A stretch of DNA of 48,541 nucleotides from Chthonomonadaceae bacterium (lineage in GTDB: Bacteria > Armatimonadota > Chthonomonadetes > Chthonomonadales > Chthonomonadaceae), in contig JANXSG010000153.1 in NCBI GenBank assembly GCA_025352825.1, positions 1-48,541 of the forward strand. The letters are read 5' to 3'. The first letter of the stretch is position 1; each line of letters starts with the position of its first letter. The notes under the pieces were generated by a model. That model did no database searches. It saw only the letters and a program-made list of their open reading frames with translations, and was not told the origin of the DNA. This document shows positions 42,868 to 48,541 of the stretch, piece by piece. Position numbers and translations under genes: made by a program.

Positions 42868-44994
42868 TTAGTGTCTTGCTATAATATGCATCGCGACTTG
42901 ATTATTCGATTTTGAATGTGCCTTCATAGTAGCGATTTTGTACTGAGATGACGCTGGATCGTCCTGCGGGACATGCCAAACCTGCATCATCCGCATGGCG
43001 ATATCATGAAACGCTGGAGCAGCTACCTCAGCTCCAAAGTGGCCATTTTTCGGCTCATCTACACCCACCAGGATAACTGCACGCGGAACGAATTTTGGAC
43101 TAGCCGGAAGAAACCCAACAAACGATGCATAGTATCCCTGCCCGTGGTCTTTTGTTGCCGTTCCTGTCTTTCCCGCAATTTGATACCCCGGAATCGCAGC
43201 GACCTTTCCTGTTCCTTCTGATACTACCCCGCAGAGCATCGCGCGTACCTTTTCAGCGGTATTTTCTTGAGTCGCTCTGCCAGCACGAATTGGCTCCCAG
43301 CTTTTAATTACAGTGCCATTCCCTGTGGTAAGGGATGAAATCAACCTTGGTTTCATCAGAATACCCTTGTTTGCGATCGCTCCATAGGCCAATGCAACGT
43401 GCATTGGGGTGGTTACAATTGATTGTCCAAAGGCGACACGCGCGGCGTTTGCCGCCGTAAAGATTTCCATGTGTCTATTGCGTTCGTTTAGTATTTTTTC
43501 TATTGGGCTATGTTTAGGATAGGCATAGCTTCCTGTTGCCGCATCAAAAATGGTAGAGTTAGATGAAATACGACTTACATGCTGATCGAAATATAGTCTG
43601 CCCGACTGTTCGTTTGGAATACTGATGTCCAGTTTTGAGAGTATTCCAAAATTGGCTTCCGTCTCATACAGCTTGCTCGGTCCCATCCTCATACCAATTT
43701 CTGCTGCGCCTACATTGCAGGACTGGCGCAGTATTCCTCTGGCAGTGAGCGTGCCATGTCCGGTATGGATGTCATTTCCATGCAGGACACATCGTATGGT
43801 CTTATTAGATACCCTTAATGAGCCAGGGCAGTAGAACGCCGAGTTATCATTAATATCTCCACTGTCGTAAGCACCACAGATCGTCACTGCTTTGAGCGTG
43901 CTGCCCGGATCAAAGAGCATTGTACTGCAGCGTTCCCACTGTGCTTCTACGGATATATCGGAATGCTGGCCAGGATTGGGGTCAAAGGTTGGAGCGCTTA
44001 CCATCGCTTTGACATCTCCGGTTGCTGGATCGATAATAACGATAGATACCCCTTTTGGGTTATATTTTTCTAGGAGCTTTTGAGCAGCATCCGTTGCAAT
44101 ACTCTGCGCGGTGGAATCGATGGTGGTATGAATATTAGAACCGTCTTCTACCTGAGTGACAATTTGAGATGTGTCAGGAATAACTCTGCCATGGTTATCC
44201 TTCTCGACTGTGATTTCCCCTGATTTGCCCTTAATTATACTATTTAGAGATTTTTCTAATCCCGAGACACCATTTCCTGTGCTGCTCATAAACCCTACGA
44301 GTTGTGCCGTATTCTTGCCTGTGGGGTACATTCTCTTAGACCCATTATTTATGCTAAAACCCAGAAGATGGGTCGGCGATAATCTTATTGCCTCACTGAT
44401 CTCCAAATCTATATCTTTTTTAATCAGCACGTATTGAAATGGAATCTCCCTGTTCGCCTCTATACAGGCTTTATACAAAGTTTTTGATGTATCTGTGCCA
44501 CGTAGAGTATCCATATTTTCTGGAGGGTAAACTGCATGAGCAGCTGGTTTTAATAATTCTGGGTGCTTTGCTATATTTTCCTGAAATTGATTGCAGCCTT
44601 TGAGAATCTTTGCAGCTATCTGTTCCTCAGGCATCTGCAGTATCGACGCAGCAGAGGACATACTTTTGTCTAACCATGTTAGAAGTTTTTCTTTTTTTTC
44701 GCCGGCAAGATTCTTTTGAGCTGCAATTGCAGACGGGTCGAAATGTATCTCCCCTGAATAGATGTTGTTAGCCAGAGGATTTCCAGCGTTATCTAATATC
44801 ACCCCGCGCGAAGGCATTGGGTTTTCAGTTTTTTTCCGGGCTTTTGCTGAAAGAACACTCAGTCGGTCTCCTTCTACACCTTGCAGATAGAGAAGCTTTG
44901 CAACGAGCTGCAGATAACACAGGAGAGTAATAGTGAAAGCTATTGATACTCTTTTTCTATGGAAAGTTGATGAACCCAAAGTTCGAACTGCCAT
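42868..44994 (-). CDS. ftsI: Class B penicillin-binding protein FtsI (PBP2/PBP3)
   Basis: A 708-residue septal transpeptidase. A short basic tail and one transmembrane helix (AFTITLLCYLQLVAKLLYLQ) precede the PBP dimerisation domain (PMPSRGVILDNAGNPLANNIY). The transpeptidase domain has SxxK at Ser365-Lys368 (DPGSTLKAVT), SxN as SCN at 425-427, and KTGT in AGKTGTATKDHG. Insertions of about 90 residues in the dimerisation domain make it longer than E. coli FtsI. No C-terminal PASTA domains. The ORF can start with GTG four codons earlier; I use the ATG at 44994. It is the last gene before the internal terminator and partners FtsW. Confidence 0.94.
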   Translation of the reverse strand: MAVRTLGSSTFHRKRVSIAFTITLLCYLQLVAKLLYLQGVEGDRLSVLSAKARKKTENPMPSRGVILDNAGNPLANNIYSGEIHFDPSAIAAQKNLAGEKKEKLLTWLDKSMSSAASILQMPEEQIAAKILKGCNQFQENIAKHPELLKPAAHAVYPPENMDTLRGTDTSKTLYKACIEANREIPFQYVLIKKDIDLEISEAIRLSPTHLLGFSINNGSKRMYPTGKNTAQLVGFMSSTGNGVSGLEKSLNSIIKGKSGEITVEKDNHGRVIPDTSQIVTQVEDGSNIHTTIDSTAQSIATDAAQKLLEKYNPKGVSIVIIDPATGDVKAMVSAPTFDPNPGQHSDISVEAQWERCSTMLFDPGSTLKAVTICGAYDSGDINDNSAFYCPGSLRVSNKTIRCVLHGNDIHTGHGTLTARGILRQSCNVGAAEIGMRMGPSKLYETEANFGILSKLDISIPNEQSGRLYFDQHVSRISSNSTIFDAATGSYAYPKHSPIEKILNERNRHMEIFTAANAARVAFGQSIVTTPMHVALAYGAIANKGILMKPRLISSLTTGNGTVIKSWEPIRAGRATQENTAEKVRAMLCGVVSEGTGKVAAIPGYQIAGKTGTATKDHGQGYYASFVGFLPASPKFVPRAVILVGVDEPKNGHFGAEVAAPAFHDIAMRMMQVWHVPQDDPASSQYKIATMKAHSKSNNQVAMHIIARH

Positions 44995-45017
44995 TGAAAC
45001 TCTCACTCTCTCGCTGT

Positions 45018-45497
45018 TTAGCGTATTGAAGAACTGGCGATAACCTGGCTATTCTGCCTGCGATCTTCTCCAGCAAACACAACCGCCTGTTCATCCAACG
45101 GAATCATGCCTTGTTTGACAGCGTTCTTTACCACACTCGATTCTAATTCAGCGATCACCGTTTGCTGCTGCAAAATGTGATTGCGTTCTCTGGTGCGATT
45201 TAAAGTATCCTTCAGTTGCTTTGTTCGAAAGGTCTCCACGGTTACTCTTGAGCAGCCTGCAAGATAGATTAAGCCGAAAGCTGCTGAAAAAATAAAAAGT
45301 GCGAGCATTATCCCCACGGTGCTGCTAAACATGCCAGGCGAAGAAGAAACCATTTCATGCTTAGCATCTGGGCTGAGCTTTGGTTCGATAATGGAGCCTG
45401 CTGCAGGTTGCCCCGACTGTGAACGGTGCTTGTATCTCTCTGAATGGGTACTGCGTGACCTATAATCACTCTGTTGAATTCGCTCTGCTGACCCCAT
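45018..45497 (-). CDS. ftsL: FtsL-like divisome protein
   Basis: A 159-residue bitopic protein between rsmH and ftsI, the position of ftsL. A polar, basic N-terminal tail of 55 residues is followed by a transmembrane helix (STVGIMLALFIFSAAFGLIYLAG) and a short coiled coil (VETFRTKQLKDTLNRTRERN...). The family is too divergent for motif proof; position and topology carry the call. AAGGAGAA lies five bases before the ATG at 45497, so the 12 codons upstream of it in the open frame are not used. It should form a complex with FtsQ and a FtsB-like partner not seen here. Confidence 0.8.
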   Translation of the reverse strand: MGSAERIQQSDYRSRSTHSERYKHRSQSGQPAAGSIIEPKLSPDAKHEMVSSSPGMFSSTVGIMLALFIFSAAFGLIYLAGCSRVTVETFRTKQLKDTLNRTRERNHILQQQTVIAELESSVVKNAVKQGMIPLDEQAVVFAGEDRRQNSQVIASSSIR

Positions 45498-45561
45498 CGC
45501 CTTCTCCTTTCGCTTATTGTGAATGACTGGCAAGCTTGGTAAATATCTGATATAGCGCTAT

Positions 45562-46536
45562 TTATAGTTTCTCTGCTGCGCGCAGGCGAGCACTTCGCGC
45601 TCTGGGATTCCTTGTAGTTTCTGTATCCGAGGAAACAATTGGTTTCCTCGTGATGAGCTTCAGGATGGGTTCCGGCCGGCTTTGTGCTGCGAATACACTT
45701 GCCATGGAAGATGCCTGAGGCAATGGTGTGAGGCCTGCCCATGCGGTGAACGCCTGTTTTACAATGCGGTCCTCAAGTGAATGGAAACTGATTACTACAA
45801 TCCGGCCACCTGGTTTAAGGCGGTGTACTGCTGATTTGAGCCCCGTTGTTAACTCATCCAGTTCACTGTTTATTGCAATTCGGATCGCCATCATAGTTTT
45901 TGTAGCCGGATGAATATCTCTTGGCCATGCAGATTTTGGGATCGATATTTCGACTGCACGAGCCAGTTGTGCTGTGGTTGTGATGGCATCTTTGCTCTGT
46001 CGCATCTGAACGATGGTACGGGCAATCCTTCGTGAGAATCGCTCCTCCCCAAACTCCCAAAGTATTCGTGCGATCTCTTCTTCTGTCTCTTCCGCCAAAA
46101 GATCTGCTGCAGTGCGTCCGGTTGATGTATCCATCCTCATATCTATTCGTTCATCTCTGCGAAAAGAAAAACCACGGTCTGTATCGAGTTGATGAGACGA
46201 CACTCCGAGATCGAAAAGAACTCCATCAAGACCGGCATTAGCAATATCCGCACGTTCTGCTAATGCCGACTCCATTCTGCTGAATAGGGAATGTATCAGA
46301 ACTACGGAGACGGTTCCTGCTGCCTCAAACAGCCAAGGCCCAGCTGTTTCAAGTGCATCTCTATCTCTATCCAGAGCAATGAGCATTCCATCCGGATTGA
46401 TGAGAGGTAAAATATGGCTGCTATGCCCTCCTCCACCAAGAGTACAGTCCAGGATGGTTTTCCCAGCTGAAAGGTTGAGCAGTTCCAGAGATTCCTGCAG
46501 CAGTACAGGTTCGTGATAACTACTTTTGCTGCTCAA
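45562..46536 (-). CDS. rsmH: 16S rRNA (cytosine-1402 N4) methyltransferase RsmH
   Basis: A 324-residue SAM-dependent methyltransferase, also called MraW. YHEPVLLQESLELL opens the protein, LDCTLGGGGHSSHIL is the SAM-binding glycine motif, LFDLGVSSHQLDTDRGFSF holds the DxGVSS family signature, and VVISFHSLEDRIVKQAF and ITRKPIVSS close it. It modifies the ribosomal P site. The open frame reaches back to 46602 and would overlap mraZ, but GGAGG lies eight bases before a TTG at 46536, giving the usual N-terminus. mraZ ends 22 bp upstream. Confidence 0.95.
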   Translation of the reverse strand: MSSKSSYHEPVLLQESLELLNLSAGKTILDCTLGGGGHSSHILPLINPDGMLIALDRDRDALETAGPWLFEAAGTVSVVLIHSLFSRMESALAERADIANAGLDGVLFDLGVSSHQLDTDRGFSFRRDERIDMRMDTSTGRTAADLLAEETEEEIARILWEFGEERFSRRIARTIVQMRQSKDAITTTAQLARAVEISIPKSAWPRDIHPATKTMMAIRIAINSELDELTTGLKSAVHRLKPGGRIVVISFHSLEDRIVKQAFTAWAGLTPLPQASSMASVFAAQSRPEPILKLITRKPIVSSDTETTRNPRARSARLRAAEKL

Positions 46537-46558
46537 TGAGGATTCCTCCCTGCAGCCA

Positions 46559-47095
46559 TCATTCCGTATCTTCGGCAGCAACGGATCCCACTGCAACACC
46601 AACTGCGCCTAACATGACTTCTGACGGTTGACTTGAAGCTTTTCTCGCCTTAGAAGCAGAAGCAACATTATCCTGAGTAAATTTTGCGCTATAGTCTTCC
46701 CAGTGAGTCCGATTCCATATTTCGACCCTGTTACCATTTCCCACAACGATGCAGGGGTCTTTTTCTCGAAGTTTCGCCCATTCGCGCATATAGAGAGGAA
46801 TCTGAAGCCTGTTTTGCTGATCATAACCTACAATTTCACTATTACCGAACATTCGCTGAAGAAAAATCAGATCAGGATTTTGTTCATCGTAAAAATCTTC
46901 GCTCAATAGCGGTTCTTCCAGGCGATTCCACACAGCCATCGGATATATTCGGATATGGTTATCTGGCCCGGTGGAGATTGCAAACTCCGCTCCGAGTATT
47001 TCTCTGAACTTTAAGGGGACAATTACCCGGCCTTTTTCATCCAGGCCATGTTCAAATCGTCCCCACATTCTTGGTTGATCTTTGCCGATTGCCAT
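46559..47095 (-). CDS. mraZ: Transcriptional regulator MraZ
   Basis: A 178-residue MraZ with two AbrB-like swapped-hairpin halves: MWGRFEHGLDEKGRVIVPLKF near residue 10 and DQQNRLQIPLYMREWA near residue 90, each with the R-(I/V)-P-(L/P) pattern. MraZ binds direct repeats in its own promoter and controls the dcw operon. The C-terminal 35 residues (Ala/Ser/Val/Glu-rich) extend beyond the usual 140-150. Upstream are a consensus promoter and four 11-bp repeats that are candidate binding sites. It is the first gene of the cluster; its ribosome site is weak. Confidence 0.95.
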   Translation of the reverse strand: MAIGKDQPRMWGRFEHGLDEKGRVIVPLKFREILGAEFAISTGPDNHIRIYPMAVWNRLEEPLLSEDFYDEQNPDLIFLQRMFGNSEIVGYDQQNRLQIPLYMREWAKLREKDPCIVVGNGNRVEIWNRTHWEDYSAKFTQDNVASASKARKASSQPSEVMLGAVGVAVGSVAAEDTE

Positions 47096-47153
47096 TTATG
47101 AATGCCTGCAACTATTTGATTCTATTATCTGAATATCTGATTGGGATCTGTAT

Positions 47154-47192
47154 ACTATTTAAATACTACTTATAAACTACTTAATTACCACT
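47154..47192 (-). promoter_or_regulatory. mraZ: Four 11-bp direct repeats, candidate MraZ operator
   Basis: On the minus strand AGTGGT, AGTAGT, AGTAGT and AATAGT start exactly 11 bases apart (47192, 47181, 47170, 47159), each followed by A/T-rich sequence, just downstream of the mraZ -10 box. Known MraZ sites are also arrays of short direct repeats one helical turn apart. Confidence 0.65.
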
Positions 47193-47202
47193 GTATTTTA
47201 CA

Positions 47203-47231
47203 ATTATACAGGTCTTTTACGACCCTGTCAA
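47203..47231 (-). promoter_or_regulatory. mraZ: Consensus sigma-70 promoter of mraZ/dcw cluster
   Basis: Perfect TTGACA (47231-47226), 17-base spacer and perfect TATAAT (47208-47203) on the minus strand, about 110 bases before the mraZ ATG. Confidence 0.92.
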
Positions 47232-47243
47232 GGGAATGACAGG
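47224..47243. promoter_or_regulatory. 7-bp inverted repeat over the mraZ -35 box
   Basis: CCTGTCA at 47224-47230 and TGACAGG at 47237-47243 are perfect inverted repeats with a six-base gap, covering the -35 element. This is the shape of an operator for a dimeric regulator. It could also be chance. Confidence 0.45.
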
Positions 47244-47414
47244 ATTATTTTTTATGATTTTATATCTAGCTGATAGGATCTGGAGGCAGCTATGGACAGA
47301 CAGCTTAACATAGGTAAGGATTGAAGTAGGAAAAGGTGGATATGAGTGGTATCTGGGTGTAAAATATCATGATAACAACTGCTATTCTTTCGTTGTTCAT
47401 GGAGAAATTGAACT

Positions 47415-47705
47415 TTGGCTGACCCTATTCGACAAATAAACGGATGGACATCCACGCGTTGCCAGCGAATGACCGCTAGTATTGAATTTGGCCAGCTGCT
47501 TCGCCGCGATCCTCTTGCCTTCGCGGTAGATCAGATCGCGCGGCATGAACATCGAACCTGGTTTGAACCTCATTGGGGGAGAGCTCGATATCTCGCAGGG
47601 CGATTTCCACACTGCACAGTATTTTCTATCCCAATAGAATCAGAAACGATCAACCTTCACAAAGTGCCTGCATGGAGGCCAAAAATGAAAGTAAGCGAAG
47701 TGTAA
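47415..47705 (+). CDS. Small hypothetical protein, doubtful
   Basis: A TTG-initiated ORF of 96 codons divergent from mraZ. GGAG lies about ten bases upstream of the TTG. The composition is protein-like (SIEFGQLLRRDPLAFAVDQI, WFEPHWGRARYLAGRFPHC), rich in Arg/His/Trp, with no membrane segment or known motif. An internal ATG at codon 19 is an alternative start. I recognise no family. The 159 bp before it hold only very short ORFs. Treat as possible gene only. Confidence 0.4.
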   Translation: MADPIRQINGWTSTRCQRMTASIEFGQLLRRDPLAFAVDQIARHEHRTWFEPHWGRARYLAGRFPHCTVFSIPIESETINLHKVPAWRPKMKVSEV

Positions 47706-47798
47706 AGGGTGAAGTGAACGTGAGTTGGGGTATTCTCAAGGAGTAGATTGAGATTTGTCTGTCTGCTAAACTTTACAAAGCAAGGAGCTAGAGGTGCG

Positions 47799-48541
47799 AT
47801 GGGTGTGGTACGACTAGGTATTGTAGGGCCGAGTTGGTGGGTGAACTATTGGCATCTTCCGGCAATTCATAAGCATCCAAATGCTGAAATTACAGCAGTC
47901 TGTGGAAATTCGAAGCGTGATTTAGGGAAAGTCCGAGAGAAATATGGCGAAAAAGCCCATTACTATACCGATCTGGAAAAGATGCTCGATGAAGCACATC
48001 TTGATGGCGTAGTCATCTGTACTCCTAACGATGTGCATCATCCCGCTGCGATGGCCGCGTTGAAACGTGGAATCCATGTAACTTGCGAAAAACCTGTCGC
48101 GATGGATGCTATCCAGGCTCGCGAAATGGCAGATACCGCAAAAACAAATGGGCTCATCGGAATGTCAAACTTTCCTTACCGCTCGAATCCCGCAGCCATT
48201 AGAATGCGGACATTGGTCAACGAGGGATATATAGGAACCCCACTGCACATAACTGGCTCCTATCATGGAGCATTTGGGTTAGGTAACCGGCCGGGCTGGC
48301 GCGGAGTGAGGGAGAAGAGTGGATCAGGAATTCTAGGCGATCTCGGTTCTCATCTTATCGATCTGGCAAGGTTCGTATCTGGCGACGAGTTCAAAGCCGT
48401 CTCCGGTCATACCATGACGGCACTATGGGAGGACGGCCTTAATAAGCCGCCCACATTGGTACGTACTGAAGACGAGCGTGTGCTTCCTAGAAACGACGAC
48501 TCCTGCGCGTTTCTTTCAGAATTTGAAACCGGGATGCAGGG
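47799..48541 (+). CDS. Gfo/Idh/MocA-family oxidoreductase (5' part)
   Basis: The gene runs off the right edge after 247 codons. The N-terminal Rossmann fold reads RLGIVGPSWWVNYWHLPAI, a variant of GxGxxG lacking the third Gly. ICTPNDVHHPAAMAALKRG and the EKP motif (residues 97-99, TCEKPVAMDA) are typical of this family of NAD(P)-dependent sugar dehydrogenases. GDLGSHLIDLARF near residue 185 carries the family GxHxxD catalytic His/Asp region. The ATG has AAGGAG and GAGGTG upstream. The substrate, probably a sugar or inositol derivative, cannot be fixed. No partner gene is visible in the window. Confidence 0.92.
   Translation, partial: MGVVRLGIVGPSWWVNYWHLPAIHKHPNAEITAVCGNSKRDLGKVREKYGEKAHYYTDLEKMLDEAHLDGVVICTPNDVHHPAAMAALKRGIHVTCEKPVAMDAIQAREMADTAKTNGLIGMSNFPYRSNPAAIRMRTLVNEGYIGTPLHITGSYHGAFGLGNRPGWRGVREKSGSGILGDLGSHLIDLARFVSGDEFKAVSGHTMTALWEDGLNKPPTLVRTEDERVLPRNDDSCAFLSEFETGMQ

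Noticed and set aside
47141-47148. TGGGA as a canonical MraZ box
   Set aside because: Only one copy and on the strand opposite to the gene; canonical boxes come as three or more spaced repeats.

Overview
The window looks like chromosomal DNA of a bacterium with roughly mid-40s % GC. It contains an NAD-dependent DNA ligase, a long dcw (division and cell wall) cluster, a MurE with the DNPR motif of meso-diaminopimelate ligases, and a tmRNA gene. The dcw cluster carries the small basic protein and a DUF881 protein between ftsQ and ftsA, as in Terrabacteria-type genomes. The left end is an exopolysaccharide locus with a GH44 enzyme and a WecG-type glycosyltransferase fused to STAS domains. A deep terrabacterial lineage such as Armatimonadota fits, but this is inference from gene content. 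Many starts are TTG or GTG: ftsA, murE, rsmH, cysK, a DUF4446 gene, an acyltransferase, murC, ftsW and glk.

Layout. (1) 1-11.3 kb, minus strand: exopolysaccharide cluster read from a Wzz/GumC chain-length protein and a CpsD-like ATPase through a membrane GT2, WecG-STAS-STAS, a hexapeptide acyltransferase, an FkbH-like HAD protein, an acyl carrier protein, a secreted GH44, a 44-residue membrane peptide and the start of an O-antigen-ligase-like protein. (2) 11.7-17.2 kb: rhomboid protease, ECF sigma factor with its zinc-finger anti-sigma factor, DUF4446 protein, signal peptidase I, Nudix hydrolase and one unknown protein. (3) 17.3-20.8 kb: ligA and a complete-looking IS4-family insertion sequence with 34-bp inverted repeats. 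(4) 20.9-25.8 kb: P-II protein, a 127-bp palindrome, an operon of ROK kinase, SRPBCC protein, unknown acidic protein and orphan sucD, then cysK. (5) 25.9-27.7 kb: an Rpn/PD-(D/E)XK-type gene lying between the functional tmRNA gene and a second, decayed tmRNA-like sequence. (6) 27.7-47.1 kb, minus strand: mraZ-rsmH-ftsL-ftsI // murE-murF-mraY-murD-ftsW-murG-murC-ddl-ftsQ-DUF881-sbp-ftsA-ftsZ. The // marks an intrinsic terminator followed by a promoter-like site. (7) 47.4-48.5 kb, plus strand: a doubtful small ORF and the 5' part of a Gfo/Idh/MocA oxidoreductase.

How the parts work together. The left cluster has the parts for lipid-linked glycan initiation and extension, acyl modification, chain-length control and a secreted hydrolase. 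The dcw cluster covers lipid II synthesis from MurC to MurG plus the FtsQ/L/I/W/A/Z division machinery, but murB is absent. mraZ has a near-perfect sigma-70 promoter followed by four 11-bp direct repeats, which probably form the MraZ operator. The most unusual observation is the second tmRNA-like sequence exactly 1400 bp from the real one. It aligns without gaps over about 136 nt at roughly 62% identity and flanks the Rpn-family gene.
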